Part shown: positions 1 to 10,396 of the stretch, piece by piece
How the letters are laid out: the number at the start of each line of letters is the position of its first letter
Position numbering within the stretch: the stretch's first letter is position 1
From: Escallonia rubra
Taxonomy: Eukaryota; Streptophyta; Magnoliopsida; Escalloniales; Escalloniaceae
Direction of reading: 5' to 3'
Length of the DNA stretch: 64,000 bases
Assembly: GCA_033065855.1 (NCBI GenBank)
Contig: JAVXUO010001342.1
Coordinates: forward strand, 22,418-86,417
Notes under the pieces: model-generated
What the model was told of the DNA's origin: nothing
Seen by the model: only the letters and a program-made list of their open reading frames with translations
The model's database searches: none
Position numbers and translations under genes: made by a program

Positions 1-756
1 ACTTACCCACCTAACACACGACCCCAAGACACCGGAGATGGACGGAACTCGGATCTACTCTCCAAGCCTCCCACCAACCCAAGAACGAATTAGGAAACGA
101 TCTCCAATCCATTGCATGAGTAATACGGCCAAGGGAGAATTAAACAAACGAAAACTGGACATCTAAACACAGTATCGCGCCACCACCTGCCGGCGCAAAC
201 CAGCGGTGGCGGCAGAGACACAGCCTGCGGGAAAGAGAAGTTTTTGGGGAAGAAAGAGAAGTAAATTTGCGCCGGCTCCCGCAATCGCTTTTTTCTCTCT
301 TTTCGGGAGAGAGAACCCTTCCTGCTGCTCTGTGCTAGATTGGACCTTAGCAGCTCCTAAAAAACCAGTTATTACTATAATTAGATGGCTACCTCCAAAG
401 TTTCTAATCGTCTTTTATCTTGTAAGATGAAATCAAGAAGAAATAAGTTTGGCACATGTCGAAGGATTACCGTTTAGCCTGTGCGTACATGGCTGGCTTA
501 ATGGAAGAGCTCATCATGCACATGCACAGACAAAATTTTGTACCAAAGCACTGTCAAGTTCAGAGGCCTTTCAACCCTCGGGTAGTATTGACTTTTTTTA
601 TTTTCTGCTTCCTAAGTTCACTTGTGCAGCTTCTGCTTTGTTGTAATTGGGAACTGTTAAAAAAATTAGTATAATAAGCATCATTATTAGGCTGAAATAT
701 CAGAAGCAACTAACCGTAAGAACCTTAACCCAGGCCAAAATTTAGAATTATTAGAC
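1..756. other. no recognisable gene
   Basis: Only short open frames occur here. A weak candidate starts at an ATG at 456 and could be spliced from a donor near 577 to the acceptor and short frame at 2213-2299. The peptide matches no family I know, so I do not call it a gene. Confidence 0.4.
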
Positions 757-1090
757 TTTTTTTTTTTCAAGAGTCTCTTTATTTCATTTAAGCACAAAAC
801 ATGTACATAGCCTTCTTACATCTTTACAAAACAATCACTCTTCTTCCCCTATACAAAATAGTAAATTTAGCTCATTATCTTCACGAGTCACTGAAAATTC
901 CGGTGTGAATCCCCAGGCATTGCGCAAAGACTAGTTTTTCTCTATTGGTGGAATTTCATTCCAGTTGCATACTCTGTATTTAACCCACTGTTATATATAT
1001 ATAGCACTAACGCATCCATGAGGGATAGCTTGTCTTTGTTCAAAAATCGTAGCATTGCTTTCCATCCAATTTCTATAGACAGACAGTAAC
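757..1090 (-). other. retroposed transcript 3' end with poly(A) tail
   Basis: Read on the minus strand, an AATAAA-type signal (reverse complement of 778-783) is followed about 11 bases later by a run of 11 A (the T run at 757-767). A genomically encoded tail next to a polyadenylation signal is the mark of a retrocopied mRNA or a LINE 3' end. The sequence behind it (to about 1090) has no readable protein and looks like 3' untranslated sequence. The 5' end is not defined, and I found no convincing target-site duplication. Confidence 0.4.
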
Positions 1091-1356
1091 AGCAATGGAC
1101 AGCTTAAGGAGTAGAATTAGAATTAGAATTACTACAGACAAGGTTTGTGCGAGGGAAGTTGTCAAGCATTCATGATCATGCTGGCACGCAATAATCGAAT
1201 GATGTAGAATATAAGAAAACATTTCGACTGCCCCATAAGAATGCCATTGACCTCCAATCTTGAACTCTGAAGACTCCATTAAGAGGCATATTGTCAACAC
1301 ATGCTTATACCTTTAGAAAATGAATTAACAAAGAGAATTAAAGGCCAGTTCTTGTA

Positions 1357-2058
1357 GAGGTGAGCACGGTTCAGTTTATTTTCAGTTAGAGGGTTAAATA
1401 ACAAACTTAACCATTATGCATTGGTTTGAAAGTATTTAAACCAAACCAATCAAACGCTATCCGGTTTGGATGATTAATTTGGTTAAGTCGGTTTAAGCTG
1501 TTCGATTTTGATCAATGCGGATCACTTTGCACCCATTTGAAAGAGTTGTCTTTTTTTTTTCGAACTTATTATTCGATCCAAATATTACTCAAAACTAATG
1601 TTTTGTTTAATCTAAATTCCATATAATCTTATTATATTAAATATCTAAGTGTTCGTGTTAATATAAGATATAAGTATTATTCCATATGCCTTTGTCATTA
1701 AAGCTACAAAAAACAATGCGTGAATATACAAGTTATATTGATCACTAGACTTTTGTGTTAGAAGTGCTCTCATTATTTACGTTTCTTTTAAATTTTAAGG
1801 TTTTATTTATTTGGCTTTACTGAGTACCATTTATGTGAAAATAATCAATTAATATCACTGAAAGTAAATTAATATATAGGTCGGTTCGGTTCAATTTGTG
1901 ATCATCTTCAGGAAATTGATCTATAAATCGAACCAAAACGAGGTCGGTTTTAGAAATGTGAAACCTAACTGTTAGAATTTTTGAACTATTCAGATTGTAT
2001 CAATTCGGTTTGATTAGTTTAAGCAGTTCGAATGATTTGAAAAGTTTGGTGCTCACCG
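1357..2058. mobile_element. MULE-like MITE, 702 bp, perfect 9-bp TSD
   Basis: The ends are inverted (GGTGAGCAC at the left against GTGCTCACC at the right). The element is flanked by the perfect 9-bp direct repeat GTTCTTGTA at 1348-1356 and 2059-2067. A 9-bp duplication is typical of Mutator-like elements. The interior is AT-rich with several CGGTTCGGTT-type subterminal motifs in both orientations and has no coding capacity. Confidence 0.7.
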
Positions 2059-2067
2059 TTCTTGTAC

Positions 2068-2466
2068 TTAAGAGTTTAGCCACAAAATATAGTGGATTGT
2101 TTTTGGTTGTTTAATTTTGTTATTTGTACATGACTTTGGTTTAACACTATCCTCACAACCCCACTCTGTTTACTTACTTCAAACTCCTTGGCAATGTTGT
2201 GTCACATTTTGCAGGATGGCTGTGATGGCAAACAGCAAGATCGTAAGCATTGCGAACAGAGACGAGTTCCATATTGAGTTGTTCATGCTTTGCAAGTGAC
2301 TGGAGGATATATATGCTTGATAACAATTTAATTGGCAATGAGCTATGTTAGATTAGATCATGGTACTCGTTGTGATTGATTTGTGTAACTAGGTAGTGCG
2401 AGTGATGGTTTTTGTATGTAATTAGGTGATAAGGACTTTGATACTCTTTTGTTCGAATCGAGTGTG
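2068..2466. other. no recognisable gene; possible terminal exon
   Basis: A good acceptor (TTTTGCAG) at about 2212 precedes a short open frame ending with TGA at 2297-2299. It could be the last exon of a small plus-strand gene, but there is no family match and no convincing upstream exon. Confidence 0.2.
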
Positions 2467-2834
2467 AAGTAGTGCGCCATTTGACCAATATAGAAGTTAC
2501 TTAGAACTCCAGGTGCAGTGTATTAAGTGCGGTACTATGACTACCAAAAATCTAACCAGGAGAATTGAGAAAAAGGAAAAAGAGAGAAGATTGGTGTACT
2601 TACCCGATGTACCTACATTCCTTACCGTTAGGACATCTTTGGAAATAGTTGATTAAACATCTATCCCTTTGGTGCAATGCATATAAACGAAAATACTAAC
2701 CGGGAAGTATATACGTTCTCACGGCACCAACCGTCAAAATAGACTCAAAACAATTTGAAAAAGAAAAACAAAGAAATGAATGAATCCACGAAAAAAATAT
2801 TAAAAAGAAATTAGTTAATCCACGACAAAATCTC
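2467..2834 (+). repeat. third, orphan copy of the SPH upstream region
   Basis: This stretch aligns by eye with 7200-7575 and 16280-16680, the segments that lie just upstream of the two SPH genes. Shared landmarks are the block around GACTACCAAAAATCTA, the phrase GGACATCTTTGG, the phrase TTAAACATCTATCCC and the closing TTAGTTAATCCACG. Similarity stops at about 2834, where a different sequence begins. The SPH coding sequence that should follow is absent. I infer an older, partial copy of the locus whose gene was lost or replaced. Confidence 0.65.
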
Positions 2835-2856
2835 GACCCTCGTAGGTTCGAGGGTC
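2835..2856. other. perfect 8-bp stem hairpin at a homology breakpoint
   Basis: GACCCTCG (2835-2842) pairs with CGAGGGTC (2849-2856) around a 6-base loop. It sits exactly where the SPH-upstream homology ends. It contains GGTTCGAG, which resembles a tRNA B-box, but no cloverleaf is present. Confidence 0.5.
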
Positions 2857-3229
2857 ATTTGGCCACCTCAGATAGGACACCGCAATCCCCCGCGTCACGC
2901 TCTACCTCAACCTCCGGTCCAGTGTCCCAACTTGATACATATCCACGGGTGGAGCAGTCAGAATCTGGGGCGAGACCACCATGTGATGCTGAAATAGCAC
3001 CCTCTTGCCCAGGCAAAAACTCATCCTGGGAGTACCCTACCAGCAGAACCTGACACTGGGTGAGCTCTAGCTCCACCGAATAAAGCTCATCCCCCTCCTA
3101 CTTGGACAAAAAGAAAAGACGTGAGTTTCAATAGATAGAAAATGAATATCAATATGAAAGTCTAAGAGAGAAATTTAATGGGTGTTGAGTCAGTATGCCC
3201 CCATGGAAGCCCCAACCCTCTCAACACAG

Positions 3230-3850
3230 AAATTCCACTAGTACATCGTTGGTCTCGTCTCATCTGTATGCCATCTCCCAGTCACGGTGAACACGATTTC
3301 ATAACCTCAAAAGCCCAAACCTGTGATAAAGATAAACAATGAGGGATATGCTATCGAGTGCATGTGAAATATCGAAAAAGTTCGAGAGCAGAGATATACT
3401 TCCTAAATATCGCAGTAGCCCAAAAAACTCCCGAGATATTGAATCCATCAAGTGGTATAGATGGGCCATAGCCAAAGTAACCCAGTCGTACTCCCTGATC
3501 TCTCTTATATCATCCAAAGTCCTCAAGCACCAAAGCTGAATCGAGTCGTCCCAGCTGCTAAACAATGCCTCTCCCAACACATAGCAAAAAAACCCTGACA
3601 TACTGATTAATCGCCGCCTCATCGGCGTCCTCCAAGGTCATACACTCACAATATGATCGAAGGGTAGCAAGAAAAATGGAACCGCTCTTCTTGTAAGGTG
3701 GCTGAAATCCTAACAACCATACCACGAGGTCGCGGTCCTTGTCGATATCATTAGGCCCATAGGATAGGCCTCAGTCGCACGCTAATACTCGTAATATTCA
3801 TGATGTCGTACCGGGTGAGCGTAACCTCTCGAACGATAGATGGAACATGC
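3230..3850 (-). pseudogene. decayed plant mobile domain (PMD) gene
   Basis: The minus strand over 3299-3622 encodes a peptide with the layout of the plant mobile domain (aminotransferase-like, PF10536). It has the hydrophobic segment FFCYVLGEALF, then LRTLDDIREIREYDWVTLAMAHLYHLM-type residues, matching the family's YLLYLLG..LF / L.DL....YDWG..ALAHLY core. Just upstream (about 3640-3740, another frame) an LLGFQPPY-like stretch and a MTLEDADEAA-like stretch extend the match. Frameshifts and stops separate the pieces, so it is not functional. PMD proteins occur as host genes (the MAIL1 family) and inside plant MULE and retroelement TEs; a TE origin is likely here. The family assignment is by eye. 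Confidence 0.5.
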
Positions 3851-3910
3851 TGGTGGAATCCCACCAACGCTCCGCCAAACTCCATAAATTTTTTTTTAAT
3901 GAGAAGTAGA

Positions 3911-3911
3911 A

Positions 3912-3968
<57 letters not shown>
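3911..3968. repeat. (AT)n(GT)n compound microsatellite
   Basis: About 25 bp of alternating AT is followed directly by about 34 bp of alternating GT. The overlapping TH-repeat frames on the minus strand come only from this tract. Confidence 0.95.
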
Positions 3969-3972
<4 letters not shown>

Positions 3973-4159
3973 AAGATAGGGGAGAAGATACAAGAACGTA
4001 AAATACTGTGGATGACAACCCCATCCACGAGAGTAGATAAACTGAAAACAAGGTAAGCAGATGACAACTACAACCAGCAGAGGTTTTTACACAAAATACA
4101 GCAACCGAAAACAAAACACCATATGAGTATAAGGCCAACAATGGATCCAATCAAGAAGA

Positions 4160-4875
4160 TGGACTACACGCTATATAGTGGCAAGCCATTCCTTTCCAAA
4201 AACTCTTTTAACTCCAGGTAAAAGCATGTAACACATTCAGAAATAAATCGAAGCCAGTCTCAGCTATCTCTACCGAATCCGTTCCCCCCCCCCCCCCGAG
4301 TACCAGGGAGCCTGAACATTGGATGTTCGAAGGAAAAGGCTGCAAAAAATCAAAGCAAAAATAAGGAGGGAACACTCAAGAACCGCTCAGTTTGTGCAAG
4401 TAATGCATGAAAACAAAGATAAGAATATCATGTGGACCCCTATTTGAATGTGAAAACTTAGTGAGTGAATGTGTGTATGAAGTTTAGAGATTAGATGAAA
4501 TACATACCTCATCCATAAATAAAAAAATCCATGACTAAGGTGTGCATCTTGATCCAGTGTGAGGATCAAGTGATTGTCCGTGCAAATCGTTGGCCAAAAA
4601 CGGGAGACACGCCTAATTTGGGATCTTCCCTCCTGCCCTTTCCTTGTGCGTTGGAATTCCATCATTATGAACAAGTTTGATGAAGAAGAGGGAGAAATAT
4701 CAAGAATTTATAGTGAAGAAATCTAATTGGAGATGAATTAGAATGAATGAAATCTTCTTTGGTATAGAATTTGAGAGAGAAAAGGCTAGATTGTGATCTA
4801 CGCGAAACCTTAAAATCGTGCACCAATCTAAACGGATGAACCGGTTGGTTTTCTAGTTTAAATTTGCCAACTCAC
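4160..4875. other. no recognisable gene
   Basis: It contains a C-homopolymer of about 14 at about 4284-4297 and short frames without recognisable domains. It ends where segmental-duplication unit A begins. Confidence 0.4.
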
Positions 4876-5376
4876 TGACTAACCGTCCTGCTTTGACATT
4901 TTATATTTGGCACCAATCTGACTACTGACCGATCAGTTTTTGATATTTCATTTTTGACTCTCGAGCTCTCTGATTTACGGGCCGATTTTAGGTTCCTAAA
5001 AAAATCCCTCATATGTTGTTCCTTGAACAAAATGTTCAAAAACTTTATCCTTTGCATACTTGTGCATGTATGCTTGCACATCATGTTGTTGAATCAACGA
5101 CCCTGTGAATATGACACCCAATTCAATAATGTTGTGCATATCAATTTGAAATGAATTGCTATATTCGGCACTCAATGACTAGCTTTTTATGGACATTGTT
5201 GGCTCTGACTTTGAGTGATATCTCTGAAAATCTTAATCCTTGTATATAGGCGACCAACCGTTTTAAATGCGTCGTTCGCTTTAGCTATTAGATATAAGTC
5301 CTAATTTTATCAAACTATATGCCGCTTGAGCACGTCATGGCTCTAGCACTCAGTCAAATCATCACTTTCACCGTCA

Positions 5377-5775
5377 ACCACTGAAATCTATTTGGTGGCT
5401 CAGTAACGGGCAAATTGTTCTCCGTATTTCGAGACCGCTTAAATGGATTTAGTAGCTCCGACATCTAACAACATATGTCTCTTGTCTGTCGACCATCCAA
5501 ATTGAATTAATGGCTTTGATAACAAGCAAGATTCCCTTTTTGGTATATCTAGACGACCATCTAAATCGATTTGGTACCTTCAGTATCTAGATATAGGGCT
5601 CTATCTGTCTTCCACGCAAATCGATTTGGTGGCTTTGGCAACGGACATAATTATTCTTTTGCACATCTAGATGACCATTCAAATCGACTTGATGGCTCAA
5701 GCAACTGGATGCAGGTTTTTATAAGTTTTTGTATGTTGACCATCTAAATCGACTTGATTTGGTGGCTCGGCAACA
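5377..5775. repeat. degenerate 55-68 bp tandem array, unit A
   Basis: About seven copies of a unit with the core GACCATCTAAATCGATTTGG followed by TGGCTC start near 5377, 5433, 5490, 5557, 5612, 5671 and 5739. The homologous array in unit B has the same copy number. Confidence 0.75.
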
Positions 5776-7843
5776 GAGAAATATCCGAACATTCGATGTC
5801 GATGATAGATCATTGTCGTTATTCTTTCCAACTTCAAGTAGTACTTCTTATTCCAAACTACGTTGGTCTTATTCCTTTTCTAAGGATACGTAGGAAGTCC
5901 TATAAAGGTCCGACCTCATATTCGGTATAATTATCCACAAGTTGTCCACAGTCTTGTGGTCTTCTCCATATTTCCACTATAAGAATGAACCCGCGAGCTC
6001 CCTCACTGAGGGGATCTGTAAAGAACCCATTTTGTACCAATTTTGTATTCTTATATAACTATTGGGCTTTATTATTAATTAAGGTTTATTATTATGAGTT
6101 TAAGCCTAATACTATTTCAAGCTCAATTAATTTAGTCCAGTCCATTAATTAGTCCAGTCAATTACTTGGGCTCAGTCCAGTCCATTTAAGTGGGTCCATT
6201 CCACGTGTCAAGAGTGACTTACTTAGAAGATTTCAAATTATTTTGTGATTTGTCCTTAATTCAAGGGATTAATCCTTGATTTGTATCAAATATGAAGATA
6301 ATTCCAGAATCGGGTACATCCGATCCGATAAAATTAGAGATAATTATTGAATTAGAGGCAGATTATTAAACCGGTCAGATTTCGACCAACCAGGCGGTTA
6401 ATTGACTTCTCTCGGTTTGCGATTTCTATCAAATATTCTACTTTATCTTCAAAACACAGATTGAGATAGTCGTCTTTATCATTTCTGGCGCCCCAGACCT
6501 CAATAAATAGGGCCTTTAGGCTACATTTTTAAGGATCAACTTTTTTCTCCCTATAGCTTTTATATCGTTTTCTCTCTAAAGTGGTAGATCATCTCTTAAG
6601 AGAATTCAACATTTCATATTCCTTGCTATATATCTTTCAGTCATTTGTATCGTGGATCCTTCACAAAGTATTTCCAAGTCTTCTAAGCAAGCGCACTCGC
6701 TAATTTCATGTAATGGTCTAGAGTATTCCTTTTTCCCGGCGATCACATTTCCATTACACAAGAACTATAAAGAAAGAGTTTTTTCGTTTCATTTCTTAGT
6801 TCAAGTCTAGGACCGAAATATAGGTCACATCCCTTATGCTCTAAGTCGAACTAAGTGGTTTTGATTTCGATTTTTATCTGACCAGATACGTAGGTCATCT
6901 GACCACTGCTGTCGAATTCAAACCAATAATGTAGAATTAAAATTAGAATAAGCTTTATTGTATATTTACATGTTAAAAGGTCAAAAGTCAATAGAAATGA
7001 AGTAGAAACCGAAAGAGTAAAGCGAGTGCCTAATACCTTCCCGTCATATAACTTAGTCTCCGCACCATTTTTCTGTTTTTGATAGACTAATTGTTCTTTG
7101 GACATTTTAGAGTCCTTTTTCGCGCTTTCTTATTTTATTTTTGTTTAATGAAATAAGATAACGACTCCTAAAAATTTTATTTGAGACGGTTCGCTATAGT
7201 AGCAGTGCATCATTTGAGGAATATAGATGTTACAAAATATATTGTTATTACTTAGAATTCTGGGTGCAGTGAATTAGATGCGATAGCTAATGACTACCAA
7301 AAATCTACCCAGAAGAATTGAGAAAAAGAGAAAAGAGAAAAGATCGATGTGCCTAGGCAATTTACCTACACTACGTGCCGTTGGGACATCTTTGGCTATA
7401 GCTGATTAAACATCTATCCCCATGGTGCAATGCGTACAAACGAGAATACAAACCAAAAGTTTATCTGTTCCCACAACACCTTTGTCAAAATAGACTCAAA
7501 AAAATTGGGAAAAATAAAATGAAATCAATGAATCCATGACAAGAAATTAAGAAAAAAAATTAGTTAATCCACGAAAAAATGCTGACTATTTAACTGTAGG
7601 AATAGGTCTCAAATACCGTGTGGCATGACTTGGGGTTTTATCTACCCAGAAAAAGCTTCAAAACGCTAATGCGGGCTCTTTCATGCTTTTGGCAAAAAAC
7701 ATTATCCATTTCATGCATTTAACCAAGATTATCTTCAATGTCAAACGTGTCATCTCATCCTTATGATATTGCTAGGATCCTGACAGATTATGAAAATCTA
7801 CTGGTTCAAAATTTCTGATCATGAACATAGTTTTCATGTCAGC

Positions 7844-7853
7844 AGTTTAAATA
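7844..7853 (+). promoter_or_regulatory. TATA-like box of SPH gene A
   Basis: The sequence AGTTTAAATAG lies about 65 bp upstream of the ATG and is conserved before the second copy near 17015-17026. The rest of this upstream segment is also shared between the copies, so conservation alone is weak evidence. Confidence 0.35.
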
Positions 7854-7915
7854 GAGGAATGAGCATACAGGTGTGGGTACTTTATCTTTAGCCTGTCTTG
7901 CATTTGTTGTATGCC

Positions 7916-8341
7916 ATGAGGAGCCTCTTTCTTTTGCCCGTTCTCGCACTTTGCCTTATTTCAACCACCTCTGCTAACGTGCTGGTTCCATACTACGAGG
8001 TTCATGTCGTTAACGCGCTCCCTTACGAGTCCCAGTATCTGCAAGTTCATTGCGCGTCTAAGGATGATGATATTGGGTATCACACGCTCTATCTTGGTGA
8101 CGAAATCCATTGGCGCTTCAAAGTCGGTTTTTTCCCCTCGACTCTTTTCTTCTGCCACTTTTGGTGGAACTCGAAGGACAAAGCTTTCATCGTCTTCGAA
8201 AAGGAAAATTCATTAATGTGCAAACGTCATATGTTTGCATCCACTCTTTACTGCTATTGGTATGTAAAGGATGATGGTTTTTATTTTTCAAACTACTATA
8301 CCAATAATTCTGCAAATTGGAATAAAAAGCAAAACTGGTAA
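7916..8341 (+). CDS. S-protein homologue (plant self-incompatibility S1 family), copy A
   Basis: A single-exon gene of 141 residues. I chose the ATG at 7916; an upstream in-frame extension lacks an ATG and opens directly into the hydrophobic signal peptide only from this start. Residues 1-20 (RSLFLLPVLALCLIS, then TTSA) form a secretion signal, with cleavage probably after Ala20. The mature part has the S1 hallmarks: LQVHCASKDDDIGYH, a W-x-F (WRF), TLFFCHFWW, four cysteines that could form two disulphides, and YWYVKDDGFYFS near the C-terminus. Length and layout fit the family (about 110-130 mature residues). Papaver PrsS, a family member, is the stigma self-incompatibility ligand; most SPH proteins elsewhere are secreted, of unknown role and often floral. 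No operon-like context applies. The reading frame is intact, so the gene may be active. Confidence 0.93.
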   Translation: MRSLFLLPVLALCLISTTSANVLVPYYEVHVVNALPYESQYLQVHCASKDDDIGYHTLYLGDEIHWRFKVGFFPSTLFFCHFWWNSKDKAFIVFEKENSLMCKRHMFASTLYCYWYVKDDGFYFSNYYTNNSANWNKKQNW

Positions 8342-9078
8342 CGGCTGACCTTCATCAGCTTCTCTGAATGTATAGCCCAGTGTAAGGATCTACCTATAAT
8401 AAGATCCCAACTTGCTCTCTCTCTCTCTGTGAGTGTGTGTTTGCGGGCGCGTGTATTTGTATATACAGCATTGAAGCACCCGATGATAGAGGCATCTTTC
8501 TAGAAAAATAACTGCAAAACAATTGAGTAGGGCTAGGTCTACACACTGCTACCCACACTTTTAGAAATTATCTCCTAAGAGAATGCAATTATATTTCTAT
8601 ACTTTCCTTTGTTTAGCAGCAATCTGTGAAGGTGCGACTGTAGTCAAAATGGAAAAGGGACTATACATGGTTATGCCTCATGATACACATTACATCCCCA
8701 AATTACATAGTACTGCCAGTTTTGCTGCTCAAGGAAAGGCCTTCCCATACAAACATTGTAGCTTTCGTTAGTTTGGGTAAATGAGAGTCGATCTAAGGTT
8801 TCAAGTTATTGCACTAAATTACACGAGGTATTGAAATTTACATGTCATTCCATGTGTTTGATATTTTGTTGCATTTTATGACTATCGTCAACCTATATGC
8901 CTTTATGGATTTTTTTAGAGTTTTTTTTTTTTGTGTTTTGGAACGATCGTTGCTCTCTCTCTGAGCACAAACGTATATGGAGCACAGACCTACCCACCAC
9001 TGAATCTCCATCACCCCTGCCTCGTCAACGTCGATCTTCCTTTCTTTTGCACCTATTTTCTTTCTTTACAAACATCTA
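8342..9078. other. SPH gene A downstream region, no gene
   Basis: This is 3' flank shared with unit B (about 17508-18180). Both copies include a CT/GT-rich tract (8417-8440 in A) and the CACCCGATGATAGA block. The short frames here are not conserved between the two copies. Confidence 0.6.
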
Positions 9079-9086
9079 ACAAACAT

Positions 9087-10388
9087 AGTAGCGGAACCAG
9101 AAACTTAGTTCAAGGTAGGCACTTAATAGACAATTTTTTTTGCTTAAACCTAACAAACTGATGAACGTGGTTCAAAGTGGCAAGAAACAAGAATTCCAAT
9201 TCGGCATTTCGAACTTTCCAGTTCGTCAAGTGGGCAGTATATTCAACTTGTTCGTGAAAGCTCCAAATTCTCAAACCCTAATTGCCAAATTTAGTGCTAA
9301 ATTCTCCCAAATGCCAAATTCTCACTTTCTAATTGCAACCACAAGCAACAATTGTCAATCACTCAATCCAAAATAAAAAAATCCCAACAAATCTCAGTCT
9401 GAAACTTATACACTCACCACCCACGAGTAGCAATTGCAATCTGAAAATATAAATCCCAAATCTCAATCTGAAATTAAGAATCCTACTAGCGGCCCCAATT
9501 CCCAGTTGGGACTCGTAAGTTCCAAAACTCAATTATCAAATTCTAATTTGAAACAAAAAGGAAAGGTTCAAGTTCAAGTTCAAGTTCAAGGAATTAGAAA
9601 TTATAAGGATAGACACTAGAAGTCTAGATCTTACCTTTTTCAAAGTAGAAGATTAGGGTTTGCGACTTTGCATGGAGGCAGTGGAGCAATTCCATTAATA
9701 AGTGGAAGAGTGGTGGCTTTATTTGGGAAAAAAAAAAGGTTCTTCATGATCTTTAGGCTAAAGGGATTGTCGTGGAAACAGTTAGGCAAGCCACTGATAA
9801 TTTGGGAAAGAAAATGTGAGGAGAACGTAATTGCAAATACACCATGACGAATCGATAAATTAAGCTGGAGGAATAGATGAACCGATGACTCGAGTAATAC
9901 ACAACGACTTCAATCATCCTGTCGTGATTGAATCTACTGTCTATGAGACTATGCCGATCGCCAGAGGTAAACCTGCCGATAGAGGCAGTGGGTCGTGGCG
10001 TTGAGGGCGAAAGGCCGAAAAGGGGACTGAGGAGACGGTGTGCTCCGTGCCTCTCTCCATTATGTGGCTTTCAGGCTTTCGAAATAGAGAGACTTTGAAA
10101 ACCATAGAGAATAAGAGATTTTTTGTGTTGACTTTAAGCGTAGAACTTTTTTTATTTAGTAAGTTTAGCATTTTTAATGGCTAAAAAGACATTTTTTTTT
10201 TAACTATTTTTAGAATTTTCATATAGCTCAACATATAAAGTGACAAAAAATATCTCTTTTAAGTATTTTTAAAAATTTTAGGTGGACATTTTTCTCGTTA
10301 AGGATTAAATATACTATTTAATATAGGAAATTCACCGAGAAGCAGGTGGGCACCGGCCCACCTGTGCACCCTATTCCGTCCGCCCCTT
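9087..10388. mobile_element. hAT-like non-autonomous element in unit A only
   Basis: The imperfect inverted ends share a GCGGA core: AGTAGCGGAACCAGAA at the left against AAGGGGCGGACGGAA read inward from the right. The flanking 8-bp duplications are ACAAACAT (9079-9086) and ACAAACAC (10389-10396). Unit B carries the uninterrupted site (AACAAACACATAAG near 18183), a natural empty site that confirms the insertion. Length 1,302 bp. The interior has no transposase, and a GTTCAA hexamer tandem run lies at about 9567-9590. Confidence 0.75.
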
Positions 10389-10396
10389 ACAAACAC

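Noticed and set aside
456..2299. Small two-exon gene (ATG at 456, last exon at about 2213-2299)
   Set aside because: Donor and acceptor can be paired but give a very short peptide with no family match, and a TE lies in the supposed intron.
2835..2856. Possible tRNA or SINE B-box (GGTTCGAG)
   Set aside because: It is part of a simple 8-bp hairpin; no A-box, acceptor stem or cloverleaf is present.
3896..4150. Overlapping minus-strand frames with Thr-His and Tyr-Ile repeats
   Set aside because: They translate the (AT)n(GT)n microsatellite.
5377..5775. CRISPR-like regularly spaced repeats
   Set aside because: Plant nuclear context, degenerate repeats with variable spacing and no cas genes; it is a minisatellite.
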